Assembly (NCBI GenBank): GCA_050013835.1
Contig: JBEKEM010000003.1
Coordinates: 107,211-171,210, forward strand
Source: Bog-793 sp050013835
GTDB taxonomy: Bacteria; Actinomycetota; Acidimicrobiia; Acidimicrobiales; Bog-793
Length of the DNA: 64,000 nucleotides
Direction: 5' to 3'
The notes under the pieces are model-generated. The model made no database searches, was not told where the DNA came from, and saw only the letters and a list, made by a program, of their open reading frames with translations. Shown here piece by piece: positions 45,733 through 54,053 of the stretch (position 1 is its first letter; every line of letters begins with the position of its first letter). Position numbers and translations under genes: made by a program.

Positions 45733-46715
45733 TTCGCGACCGCCCTCGTCGCCCTCGGCGCAGCGAGGGGGTTCATCCTGCGGCGCACGAGGCCGTAGAA
45801 GGCCACGGTGGCGACGATCGTGACCGCGGCGAGGATGACTGACTGGGCCGCTGCCAGTTGTTCGTTGCCGAAGACGAACGCCGTGTTGTAGATGATCTGG
45901 TTCGGCGTCAAGGAATTACCGGTGGTGGCGATCTCGTTCAGGATCACCGGCTCGTTGAAGAGCTGCAGCGTGCCGATGATCGACAGGACCACGGTAAAGA
46001 TGATCGTGCGGCGGACTAAGGGGAGCTTGATCCTGGTCGCAATCGAAAGCTCCGAGGCCCCGTCGACTTTGGCCGCCTCGAGCACCTGGTGAGGAACGTT
46101 GGTCAAGCTCGTGAGCAAGATCGTCATGTTGTAGCCGGTCCACTCCCAGGTGACGATCAGCATGATGGCGTAGAGCACCAGCCGGTAGCTGAGCGGCTGA
46201 ATGGGCCCGCTCGTGAGCCCGAGCGAGTGCGGCAGCCCGAGCGCGCTGTCTAGGTCTGGTTCCAGAAGGAAGCCCCACATGATTGCCGCTATCACCCCGG
46301 GCACGGCGTAGGGAAGGAAGTACACGAGGGCGAATACCTTCCTTCCTCGGCAGTAGGGGCTGTCGAGCAAGAGAGCCAAGACGATCGCGAGGCCGATCAT
46401 GACCGTCACCTGGATCAGACCGAAGTAGCCCATGCGCACTATCGCGCTCCAGAAGGAAGCGTTTGAGAAGGCCGAGCGGTAATTCAACAAACCCGAATAC
46501 GCGCCGGTCAGGGGCGATCGCAATGACAGCACTATCGAGTAGATGAGCGGCCCGGCGAAGAAGACCGCGAATAGCGCGAGGAACGGGCTCGTCATCATCA
46601 GCCCCGAGCGGCCGTGCGCCACACGCAGTCGACGCCGCTTCGGCCCGGTGACTCCACCGGGTGCCATTGCCCGAATCGGCAGCGAGGCCGTGGCACCTCC
46701 TGCCTGCACCGCCAT
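45729..46715 (-). CDS. Sugar ABC transporter permease (MalF-like)
   Basis: A 328-aa permease. ATG at 46715 is chosen because AGGAGAGG lies just upstream; a longer frame back to 46781 lacks a ribosome site. A basic N-terminus precedes six helices. The EAA loop is EAAKVDGASELSIATRIKLPLVRRT. It should pair with the MalG-like permease. Upstream, 97 bp separate it from the binding-protein gene. Confidence 0.92.
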   Translation of the reverse strand: MAVQAGGATASLPIRAMAPGGVTGPKRRRLRVAHGRSGLMMTSPFLALFAVFFAGPLIYSIVLSLRSPLTGAYSGLLNYRSAFSNASFWSAIVRMGYFGLIQVTVMIGLAIVLALLLDSPYCRGRKVFALVYFLPYAVPGVIAAIMWGFLLEPDLDSALGLPHSLGLTSGPIQPLSYRLVLYAIMLIVTWEWTGYNMTILLTSLTNVPHQVLEAAKVDGASELSIATRIKLPLVRRTIIFTVVLSIIGTLQLFNEPVILNEIATTGNSLTPNQIIYNTAFVFGNEQLAAAQSVILAAVTIVATVAFYGLVRRRMNPLAAPRATRAVAK

Positions 46716-46811
46716 GGCCTCTCCTCTCGTGATCGCGGCGAAAGTTCCGGAGGGCGCGGAACAGCAGGGGAAGGGCAGCATAGCGGCCCTTCCCCTGCCG
46801 TTGGGGTTTAG

Positions 46812-48134
46812 CTAGCTCTCGACCGTGTAGCCCGCGGACTTGGCGTAGGCGACCAGCTGGGACTCGACCCCTTGCAGGGCGTGGGTCCAGGTTTGCTTGC
46901 CTGCCACCGCACTCGCAAATTCCGTCTCCATGAAGCTGCGGAACTCAGCGTCAAACGGGCTCCACTGCCAATTGGTCACGACCTGCGAGGCGTACGTGCT
47001 GAACGAGGCGTTGACGTTGCCCGAGAAGTAGGGCACCGGGGCGTTGAACGCCGAGACGCTCGCACGGGCGTTTGCCGCTGGGAAGAGCCCACGGCCACCT
47101 TTGCTGCCGGGCTCCTCGTCAATTGCAATGCCGCTCTTGGAGGTGTTGATGTAGGCGGCGAAAAGCGCTGCATCCTTCACGTCCTGGGAGGGACAGTTCT
47201 TGGTCACCGCGTTGGTGGAACCGCCCCAGTTTGCGGTTGCGTGGGCACCGGCGGTCCACTGTGGCAGCTGTGTCACAGCCCACTCCTCGCCGGAGTTGGC
47301 TGACAGGTTCGACGAGATCACATAGTTCGGCCCCCACGCGGCGCCAACCATGGCCGCGTACTTGTCGTTGGCGACGTGGTGGGTCCAGTCGGTCGTGAAG
47401 TCATTGTCAACCGGGGCAAGTCCCTTCTTGACCAGGCTGGCCCAGAAGTTGGTGACCTTCTGCTCGATGGTGCCGGCCACGTCGATCTTCCAGGTCCCGT
47501 TGGACAAGAGCTGGAAAGGCCGCGCCCCGGCCTGCCACCACAGCGATTCCAAGATAGAGGGGTCATTGAGCACGAAGGGCTCAAGGTACATGCTCGCGTC
47601 GGCCTTATGCAGGGCGGCCGCGTCCGAGGCGAACTGGCTCCACGTCTTCGGCACGGGCAGGTTGTACTTCGTGAAAACGGCCGGCTGATACATGAGCCCC
47701 ATCGGGCCAATGTCCTCAGGTACCGCGTAGACCGCGCTGCCCTTGGAGACCTGCTGCCATACCCAGGTCGGGAAGTCCTTCTTGTAGCTCGAGACGTACT
47801 GGGCGATGTTGACGAGGTCGTTCGCCCCGGTGTACTGGGGCAGCTCCGAGTACTCGATCTGCGTTACGCAAGGGCCTGTGCCGCCGGCGAGGGCGGTGGT
47901 GAGCTTGGCGTAGAACGTTGCACCGGAGCCGTACACCGGCGGAACCGGGACCGTGATGTTGGGGTACGCCTTCTCGAAGTTCGCGATTACGGACTTCGGG
48001 TTGCTCGTCCAGCTCCACCAGGTGACGGTGGTCTTGGCACTGGCTCCCGACGACACGGCGGCCGATAAGCCGAGCGTTGCGACGACGGCGAGTGCCGCCA
48101 CGACGAGCGCGGCTGCAGAGTGTGGTTTTCTCAT
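46812..48134 (-). CDS. Extracellular sugar-binding protein
   Basis: A 440-aa solute-binding protein of the carbohydrate (CUT1) class. It has a Sec signal peptide (MRKPHSAAALVVAALAVV onward) with likely cleavage after ASA near residue 33. The start of the mature domain, TVTWWSWTSNP, and the aromatic-rich C-terminal lobe match the class. No cysteine follows the signal, so it is not a lipoprotein; most binding proteins of Gram-positive bacteria are. It is the first gene of the operon, controlled from the divergent region with the LacI-type operator. Confidence 0.9.
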   Translation of the reverse strand: MRKPHSAAALVVAALAVVATLGLSAAVSSGASAKTTVTWWSWTSNPKSVIANFEKAYPNITVPVPPVYGSGATFYAKLTTALAGGTGPCVTQIEYSELPQYTGANDLVNIAQYVSSYKKDFPTWVWQQVSKGSAVYAVPEDIGPMGLMYQPAVFTKYNLPVPKTWSQFASDAAALHKADASMYLEPFVLNDPSILESLWWQAGARPFQLLSNGTWKIDVAGTIEQKVTNFWASLVKKGLAPVDNDFTTDWTHHVANDKYAAMVGAAWGPNYVISSNLSANSGEEWAVTQLPQWTAGAHATANWGGSTNAVTKNCPSQDVKDAALFAAYINTSKSGIAIDEEPGSKGGRGLFPAANARASVSAFNAPVPYFSGNVNASFSTYASQVVTNWQWSPFDAEFRSFMETEFASAVAGKQTWTHALQGVESQLVAYAKSAGYTVES

Positions 48135-48250
48135 GTGCCTAGTCCCTTCTGCTTGTCCTGCGGCTTCCTCTTGTCACGTTCTTTGGTCTTGACCCGTCTC
48201 CTCCGGCTCTAACCCGGGAGCGAACTGGCAGCGGGTTTCCCTGCCTAGAC

Positions 48251-48270
48251 ATTTGGGATCGATCCCAAAT
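48251..48270. promoter_or_regulatory. Palindromic LacI-family operator
   Basis: ATTTGGGATCGATCCCAAAT is a perfect 20-bp palindrome with a central CG, the typical form of a LacI-family site. It lies in the divergent region 117 bp from the binding-protein start and 49 bp from the regulator start. It should be bound by the adjacent regulator to repress both directions until a sugar is present. Confidence 0.75.
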
Positions 48271-48281
48271 CTGACTGTACA
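48253..48281 (+). promoter_or_regulatory. Candidate promoter of the lacI-type gene
   Basis: TTGGGA and TGTACA are 17 bp apart. The -35 and spacer lie inside the palindromic operator, which would give autoregulation. The match to consensus is partial. Confidence 0.4.
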
Positions 48282-48318
48282 GAAACTCCTCGCGCTGTGC
48301 AAGGAGGGGGCTGGTCCC

Positions 48319-49446
48319 GTGGTGGGGGTGCCGTCGTCGCTAATCTCATTGGTGGTGGCTTTACCGTCGCGAAGCTCCAGTGGTCCGCCGGGGCCGGTTA
48401 ACGGCGGCCGCAAGACGGCCGCAGTCGTGGCTGTCCGCCAGCGAGGGCGACGTTCGACGATCGTGGACGTTGCCCGGGTCGCCGGGGTGTCGCGAGGGAC
48501 GGTCTCACGAGTCCTCAACGGAGGCCAGAGCGTGCGGGACTCGAAGGTGGCCAAGGTCCTCGACGCGGTCGACGCCCTGGGCTACTCGGTCAACATAACT
48601 GCTCGCCACCTCCGCAAGGGCCACACGGGCTCGGTCGCGTTCGTCATCTCAGAAGAACACGGGCACCTGTTCGAGGACCCGAACTTTGGGATCCGAGTGA
48701 GAACGTTCACTCGCCAACTTGAAGCGCTCGGGCTCCATCTTTTGATCAGCATCGCCGAAGACGCGCGGCCGGACGGCTTCCTCGGTAATTACTTGACGGC
48801 CGGGCACTTCGATGGGGTGTTGCTTGCCATGGTGCCGAAGGGCGACCCATTGCTGGGGCTGCTGGATTCCGACATGCCGGTGGTGGTGCTTGGGCGACCC
48901 CCGGGAGGGCTAGAGAAGTCAGTGTCATGGGCCGCGATGGACGACGAGAACGCTGCCTACGACGCGACTCGGTTCCTTGTCGCCCAGGGCCGAAAACGTG
49001 TCGGCACCGTCACCGGGCCGCTTGATTTCACCGCCGCGCTGGACCGGCTTCAGGGCTACCGTGCAGCACTGGGCCGCGCGTGCCGCAAAGGGCTGGTGGC
49101 AGAAGGGGACTGGTCCCTGGAGAGCGGCAGACGCGGAGCGAGGGAGGTCCTTGAGCGGTACCCGGACGTCGATGGGTTGTTCGTCGCGTCGGACGTCATG
49201 GCCGTTGGAGCGATGAAGGCCGTGCGACAGGCTGGCCGGCGCGTGCCCGAAGACGTGGCCATAGTCGGCTGTGACGACTCCCCGGCCGCGCTGACCACCG
49301 ACCCCACTCTGACCACGATGCGCAACCCTTTCGAGGAGACTGCCGAGGCGGCAGTACACCTGCTTCACGACCTGATCTCGGGCCGTTCGTTGGAACCGAG
49401 CCACATCGTGCTCCCCTCCCAACTGGTGCGGCGGGGCTCGGCGTAG
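48319..49446 (+). CDS. LacI-family transcriptional regulator
   Basis: About 375 aa. GTG at 48319 follows AAGGAGGGGG by eight bases; frames further upstream run through the operator. The cost is about 36 extra residues before the DNA-binding domain, so a GTG at 48427 is an alternative. The HTH STIVDVARVAGVSRGTVSRVLNG and hinge helix VNITARHLRKGHTG are canonical. The periplasmic-binding-like sugar domain follows, ending VAIVGCDDSPAALTTDPTLTTM. It is divergent from the transport and GH42 operon and presumably controls it in response to a sugar. Confidence 0.92.
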   Translation: MVGVPSSLISLVVALPSRSSSGPPGPVNGGRKTAAVVAVRQRGRRSTIVDVARVAGVSRGTVSRVLNGGQSVRDSKVAKVLDAVDALGYSVNITARHLRKGHTGSVAFVISEEHGHLFEDPNFGIRVRTFTRQLEALGLHLLISIAEDARPDGFLGNYLTAGHFDGVLLAMVPKGDPLLGLLDSDMPVVVLGRPPGGLEKSVSWAAMDDENAAYDATRFLVAQGRKRVGTVTGPLDFTAALDRLQGYRAALGRACRKGLVAEGDWSLESGRRGAREVLERYPDVDGLFVASDVMAVGAMKAVRQAGRRVPEDVAIVGCDDSPAALTTDPTLTTMRNPFEETAEAAVHLLHDLISGRSLEPSHIVLPSQLVRRGSA

Positions 49447-49706
49447 GGTCGAAGTCAGCCCTGCTAAACGATCGACAGGGCCCGCAGGCTAACTCGGCCG
49501 CGGCAGGGCCAGCGAGCTGACCGGAGCCGAGCGTGAGGACCGAGAGGTCACCACGTTGGCCCTCCAACTACTCCAGTTGGGCCGTGGTTCTGATCAACGC
49601 GAACCTCTGGCAGCGGGTCCTCGGAACGGCGTAGTGGGGCGGGCGTTCCACTCGTCCTTGACCGTTCGTCGGCCTGACCATTGTTGGCTTCGGATTTCAG
49701 CGGGGG

Positions 49707-49892
49707 CTAGCGGACTCGGGCTCCTCCGTACTTGCAAGGGTTTCCTGCCCCAAACCCGCAGCACTTGCGGGCCGCCGCTCCGATCACGCCGTCGGAGGCG
49801 GAACGGACGTGGGCTTCGCCGGCGGCGGCACAGGTCGCGCCAACGATCATCGCGAGCACAGTCATGACCGCAGCCGTTCGTCTCGCAATCAT
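49707..49892 (-). CDS. Candidate small cysteine-rich secreted peptide
   Basis: A 61-aa frame. Residues 1-25 read as a good Sec signal (MIARRTAAVMTVLAMIVGAT, then a CAAAGEA cleavage-like site). The short mature part has three cysteines (KCCGFGAGNPCKYGG) with glycines and basic residues. The ribosome site is weak (AGG 11 bases before ATG). It may be a chance frame in GC-rich DNA; the signal-like start is the main argument for it. Confidence 0.3.
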   Translation of the reverse strand: MIARRTAAVMTVLAMIVGATCAAAGEAHVRSASDGVIGAAARKCCGFGAGNPCKYGGARVR

Positions 49893-49981
49893 TAGCAGCG
49901 CGCCTGCTCTCCACGGAGAAACAAGCCTCGCTCCACACTCGTTGTGGCATAGCCCGCCCGAATGCCAGTTAGCCACCCAGG

Positions 49982-49999
49982 TCGAACTAGCCCAATACC
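49982..49999 (-). repeat. Right terminal inverted repeat of the cassette
   Basis: Read on the minus strand it is GGTATTGGGCTAGTTCGA, matching the left end at 14 of 18 positions. It is 20 bp from the folD stop. Confidence 0.65.
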
Positions 50000-50007
50000 G
50001 GCCGGAC
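50000..50007 (+). repeat. 8-bp target-site duplication, right copy
   Basis: GGCCGGAC, identical to 40332-40339 and directly next to the right inverted repeat. Confidence 0.7.
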
Positions 50008-50018
50008 CGCCCGCCCCG

Positions 50019-50885
50019 CTACCGGATGGCGTCGAGCCGCCGGCCGGCGGCTGCCACGGCGTTCTTCAGCAGCATCGCCCGGGTCATCGGCCCGACCCCG
50101 CCGATCCGGGGGGTCATCCACCCGGCGACCTCGGCGACACCCTCGTCGACGTCGGAGAGCAGCTTGCGTCCCTCCCACGACGTGCCGGCACCCACGACGG
50201 CTGCCCCGGGCTTCACCATGTCGGCGGTGACGATGCCGGCGTGACCGGCGGCGGCGATGACGATGTCGCCCTGCCGCACGTAGGAGGCGAGATCGGCGAC
50301 CCCCGTGTGGACCACGGTCACCGCGGCGTTGCAGCCCGGCCGCTTCAGGGCGAGCAACAGGGCGAGCGGGCGGCCGATCGTGAGGCCCCGTCCGATGACG
50401 ACGACATGGCGGCCCTCGACCGGAACGCCGTAATGGCCGAGCAGCTCGACAATCCCGGCCGGCGTGCACGGCAACGGCCCCGGGACACCCATCACGAGCC
50501 GGCCGAGGTTCACCGGGTGGAGGCCGTCGACGTCCTTGTCGGGATCGACGGCGAGCAACGTCGCGAACTTGTCGAGCCCTTTCGGCAGCGGGACCTGGAC
50601 GAGGAAGGCGTCGACGGCGGGATTGGCGTTGAACCGCCGGACGGCGGCGAGAAGGTCATCGGCGCTCACGTCCGAACCGAGGTGCTCGTGGACGGACTCG
50701 ATGCCCACCTTGGCGCAGTCCTCGTGCTTCAGCGCGACGTAGCGCGCGCTCGCGGGGTCGTCGCCGACGAGGATCGTGCCGAGTCCTGCCTGCACGCCGT
50801 GGGTGCGCAGGCGCGCGACCTCGGCGGCGACCGCTTCCCGCATCAGCCCAGCGAGTGCCTCGCCGTCGAGCACCTCGGCCGTCAT
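50019..50885 (-). CDS. folD: Methylenetetrahydrofolate dehydrogenase/cyclohydrolase
   Basis: A 288-aa bifunctional enzyme that interconverts methylene-THF and formyl-THF. ATG at 50885 has AGGAGG eight bases upstream. The catalytic region is ARYVALKHEDCAKVGI (the Y-x3-K pair), and QVPLPKGLD, VDGLHP and GRGLTIGRPLALLL follow. Many homologues have GRSxxVGxP at the last site; here it is GRGLTIGRP. It ends the sucC-sucD-purN-purH-folD run and supplies the formyl donor used by PurN and PurH. Confidence 0.95.
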   Translation of the reverse strand: MTAEVLDGEALAGLMREAVAAEVARLRTHGVQAGLGTILVGDDPASARYVALKHEDCAKVGIESVHEHLGSDVSADDLLAAVRRFNANPAVDAFLVQVPLPKGLDKFATLLAVDPDKDVDGLHPVNLGRLVMGVPGPLPCTPAGIVELLGHYGVPVEGRHVVVIGRGLTIGRPLALLLALKRPGCNAAVTVVHTGVADLASYVRQGDIVIAAAGHAGIVTADMVKPGAAVVGAGTSWEGRKLLSDVDEGVAEVAGWMTPRIGGVGPMTRAMLLKNAVAAAGRRLDAIR

Positions 50886-51011
50886 CCCCGACACCTCCTG
50901 CCCGCTCGTCGTCGTGCCCGGGCGCGCCGTTCGCCGACGGCCCGCGCCGGGCGCCAGGCGGCCACGATAGGCGCCAAGGGCGCGGGACGGAGACGGGCCG
51001 GGGCGGCGCCC

Positions 51012-52532
51012 TCAGTGCCGGAAGTGCCGCTCTCCTGTCAGCACCATCGCGATCCCCCGCTCGTCCGCCGCGGCGATCACCTCGTCATCGCGCAGCGAGC
51101 CGCCCGGCTGGACGACCACCGCCACGCCGGCGTCACACACGGCGTCGAGCCCGTCGCGGAACGGGAAGAAGGCGTCGCTCGCGCCGACCCCGCCGTCGGC
51201 GCGTCCGGCGGCCTTCTCCCCGGCGAGCCGGGCCGAGTCCCGCCGGTTCTGCTGGCCGCAGCCGACGCCGACGATCTGGCCGTCCTTGGCGAGCACGATC
51301 GCGTTCGAGGTGGTCCGGGCGCAGACCAGCCAGGCGAGCTCGGCGTCGCGCCACTGCTCCGCCGTCGGCTGCCTCGCCGTTACGACGCGCCACGCCTGGT
51401 GGCCGACGCCCACCCGGTCCCTTTCCTGGACGAGGAAACCGCCGCAGAACTGCCGGAAGGCGAGGGGGTCGACCCGCGGCACGGGCGCGGCGAGCGCCCG
51501 CATGTTCTTGCGGCGCGCCGCGAACGTTTCGAGCGCCGCGGGCTCGTAGCCGTAGGCGACGAGGACGTCGGCGAGCGGGTTGGCGACGATCCGCTCGGCG
51601 AGTCGCGCGTCGATGGTCCCCGGGATGGCGACGATGCCCCCGAAGGCGGAAAGGGGATCGGCCGCGAAGGCCCGCCCGTAGGCGGTATCGAGATCCGGCC
51701 CGACGGCGACGCCGCACGGGTTGGCGTGCTTCACGATGACGGAGGCGGTGCCCTCCCCCGCGAGGTCGAGCACCTCGTGGCAGAGCAGCCAGCCGGCCTC
51801 GGCGTCGAGGAGATTGATGAACGAAAGCTCCCGGCCGCCATGCTGCGTGACCTCTTCCCACCAGTCGTCGTCGCTCCCCACGCGGTGGTAGCGGGCGCCG
51901 CGCTGGTGCGGGTTCTCCCCGTAGCGGAGCTCCTCCCGCCGCTCGAGCGCGATCCCGAACGAGGTGGGCAGTCCCGCCGGACCGCCGGCCGAGGCGAGCC
52001 ACGCCGTGATCGCCGCGTCGTAGGCGGCGGTATGGGCGAAGGCCCGCTCGGCGAGTCGCCGGCGGGTCGCGGCCGTGACGTTGCCGCCGTCACGGATCTC
52101 GGCGAGGACACCCTCGTAGTCGGCCGGATCGACGACCACGGCGACGTGGGCGTGGTTCTTCGCCGCCGCTCGCACCATCGTCGGCCCGCCGACGTCGATC
52201 ATCTCGATCGAGGGCGACGCCCAGAACGGGTAGAGGTTGCACACGACGAGGTCGATCGGCGTGATCCCCCGTCCGGCGAGGTCGGCGAGGTGGGCCGGCT
52301 TCGAGCGGTCGGCGAGGATTCCGCCGTGGATCGCCGGGTGAAGGGTCTTCACCCGTCCGTCGAGCATCTCCGGCGCCCCCGTCACCTCGGCGACGTCGCG
52401 GTGAGCGATGCCCGCCCGGCTGAGCTCGGCGGAAGTTCCGCCGCTCGCCACCAGGTCCCAGCCGAGTTCGTCGAGGGCCCGCGCCAACCCGACGAGGCCC
52501 TGCTTGTCGTAGACGGACAGGAGCGCCCTCAC
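51012..52532 (-). CDS. purH: Bifunctional AICAR formyltransferase/IMP cyclohydrolase
   Basis: A 506-aa enzyme for the last two steps of IMP synthesis. The cyclohydrolase domain starts RALLSVYDKQGLVGLARAL and includes DGRVKTLHPAIHGGILADR. The transferase domain has ELRYGENPHQRGA, VKHANPCGVA and FPFRDGLDAV. GTG at 52532 overlaps the purN stop by four bases, so the two are coupled. Confidence 0.95.
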   Translation of the reverse strand: MRALLSVYDKQGLVGLARALDELGWDLVASGGTSAELSRAGIAHRDVAEVTGAPEMLDGRVKTLHPAIHGGILADRSKPAHLADLAGRGITPIDLVVCNLYPFWASPSIEMIDVGGPTMVRAAAKNHAHVAVVVDPADYEGVLAEIRDGGNVTAATRRRLAERAFAHTAAYDAAITAWLASAGGPAGLPTSFGIALERREELRYGENPHQRGARYHRVGSDDDWWEEVTQHGGRELSFINLLDAEAGWLLCHEVLDLAGEGTASVIVKHANPCGVAVGPDLDTAYGRAFAADPLSAFGGIVAIPGTIDARLAERIVANPLADVLVAYGYEPAALETFAARRKNMRALAAPVPRVDPLAFRQFCGGFLVQERDRVGVGHQAWRVVTARQPTAEQWRDAELAWLVCARTTSNAIVLAKDGQIVGVGCGQQNRRDSARLAGEKAAGRADGGVGASDAFFPFRDGLDAVCDAGVAVVVQPGGSLRDDEVIAAADERGIAMVLTGERHFRH

Positions 52533-53179
52533 CGCCGCCCACCTTCCGCGGTCCACGCCCCGGCGGCGTCCAAGGGCGTCCCGATCGAGGTGAGGAACGT
52601 CCGGATCGTCTCCGGATACAGGCGCCGCTCGACCTGCTTTATGCGCTCGTGCAAGGTTTCCTCCGTGTCGCCGGGGTGGATGGGCACTTCGTGCTGGGCA
52701 AGAACCGGACCGTCGTCGACCTCGCTCGTCGCGAGATGGACCGTGCAGCCCGTCGACCGCTCGCCGGCCGCCAGCGCCATCGGCACGGCGTGCCAGCCCT
52801 TGTACTTCGGCAATAGCGACGGATGGGTGTTGAGGACGCGGCCCTCGAAGGCGGGGAAGAAGGCGGGCCCGAGCACGGTCGCAAACCCCGCCATCGCGAC
52901 GGTGCCGATGCGGTGCTCGGCGAGCGCCTCGATGAGCGCCGCCGTGTAGGCCTCCCGGTCGAACGCCGAGGAGAAGTCCCGCCGTTCGACGAGCGCGACC
53001 GGGATCCGCGCCGCCTCGGCGACCTCGACCGCCCGGCACGACCGGTCGACCCCGACAACCTCGATCGGCACCCCCGCCGCGACGAGCGCCTCGAGGATCG
53101 TCCCGGTCCCCGAGGCGAGCACGGCGAGCCGGCGCCGGTCGCCGGGCGCAACCGCCGGCGGCCGCTCAGCCGAGGCCAC
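52529..53179 (-). CDS. purN: Phosphoribosylglycinamide formyltransferase
   Basis: A 216-aa enzyme transferring formyl from 10-formyl-THF to GAR. The P-loop-like start is LAVLASGTGTILEAL, where most homologues read SGxGSN. The catalytic Asn-His region is VLNTHPSLLPKYKGWHAV, with the Asp in TSEVDDGPVLAQ. GTG at 53179 overlaps the end of sucD by 14 bp. Confidence 0.93.
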   Translation of the reverse strand: MASAERPPAVAPGDRRRLAVLASGTGTILEALVAAGVPIEVVGVDRSCRAVEVAEAARIPVALVERRDFSSAFDREAYTAALIEALAEHRIGTVAMAGFATVLGPAFFPAFEGRVLNTHPSLLPKYKGWHAVPMALAAGERSTGCTVHLATSEVDDGPVLAQHEVPIHPGDTEETLHERIKQVERRLYPETIRTFLTSIGTPLDAAGAWTAEGGRR

Positions 53180-54053
53180 GGACGACCTCCACCATCAGCT
53201 TGCCGGCCTCGGAGGGGTCGCGCGCGACGCGCGCGCCACAGGCCTCGAGGGCCGCGATCTTGGCCTGCGCCGTGCCGGCGTGACCGGAGACGATCGCCCC
53301 GGCATGGCCCATCGTCCGGCCGGCCGGTGCCGTCACCCCGGCGATGTAGGCGACGACCGGCTTCGTCATCGCCGCGGCGATGAACCGGGCGGCGCGCTCC
53401 TCCTCGGACCCGCCGATCTCCCCGATCAGCATCACGGCCCGCGTCTCGGGGTCCTCCTCGAAAGCGGCGAGCACGTCGATGAACGAGGTCCCGGGGACCC
53501 GGTCCCCGCCGATCCCGACACACGTCGTCTGCCCGACGCCCTGCTGCGAGAGCTCGTGCAGCGCCTGGTAGGTGAGCGTGCCGGAGCGCGAGACGATGCC
53601 GACGGGGCCGCCGGGAAGGGCGATCTCCCCGGCGGTGATGCCGATGTTGCACCTCCCCGGCGAGATCACGCCGGGACAGTTCGGGCCGATAAGGCGGCAG
53701 GCGGGGAAGTCCCGTCGCAGCCGGTTGTAGAGCAGCGCCTCGTCCTTGGCGGGGATGTGCTCGGTGATGCAGACGACGAGGGTGATGCCGGCGGCGGCGG
53801 CCTCGAGAACGGCGCCGGGCGCGCCGAGCCGGGGCACGGCGACGAAGCTCGCGTTCGCCCCGGTCGCCTCGACCGCCTCGGCGACGGTGTCGAAGATCGG
53901 GATCCCCTCGAGGGATCCCCCGCCCTTGCTAGGCGTCACCCCGGCGACCACCTTCGTGCCGTAGGCCCGGTTCCGCAGGCCGTGGAAGCTTCCCTGGCTC
54001 CCCGTCAGGCCTTGCACGACGACGAGCGTATTCTCGTCGGCAAAGATGCTCAT
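53166..54053 (-). CDS. sucD: Succinyl-CoA synthetase alpha subunit
   Basis: A 295-aa subunit that carries the phosphohistidine. CoA-binding residues are in VVQGLTGSQGSFH. The active-site histidine is in MGHAGAIVSG, and RLIGPNCPGVISPG and GIGGDRVPGTSF are intact. ATG overlaps the sucC stop (ATGA). With SucC it makes ATP or GTP from succinyl-CoA. Confidence 0.95.
   Translation of the reverse strand: MSIFADENTLVVVQGLTGSQGSFHGLRNRAYGTKVVAGVTPSKGGGSLEGIPIFDTVAEAVEATGANASFVAVPRLGAPGAVLEAAAAGITLVVCITEHIPAKDEALLYNRLRRDFPACRLIGPNCPGVISPGRCNIGITAGEIALPGGPVGIVSRSGTLTYQALHELSQQGVGQTTCVGIGGDRVPGTSFIDVLAAFEEDPETRAVMLIGEIGGSEEERAARFIAAAMTKPVVAYIAGVTAPAGRTMGHAGAIVSGHAGTAQAKIAALEACGARVARDPSEAGKLMVEVVRGLG

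Larger units (their letters stand above)
40340..49999. mobile_element. Transposon-like sugar-utilisation cassette with inverted ends
   Basis: This 9.66-kb unit contains two GH42 genes, two permease genes, a binding-protein gene and a lacI-type gene. It begins GGTAGTGGGCCAGTCTGA and its other end, read inward, is GGTATTGGGCTAGTTCGA (14 of 18 identical). A perfect 8-bp direct repeat flanks it. It separates a DUF6629-like gene from folD. No transposase is found inside, so it may be a passenger unit moved in trans or one whose transposase was lost. Confidence 0.65.
49447..50018. other. Region between lacI-type gene and folD
   Basis: These 572 bp hold the cassette's right end. No transposase remnant could be read in any frame. 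The only coding candidate is the small secreted-peptide frame at 49707-49892. The right inverted repeat and the direct repeat lie just before the folD stop. Confidence 0.5.

Noticed and set aside
48253..48318. An earlier TTG start for the lacI-type gene
   Set aside because: It lies inside the palindromic operator, while GTG at 48319 has a strong ribosome site.
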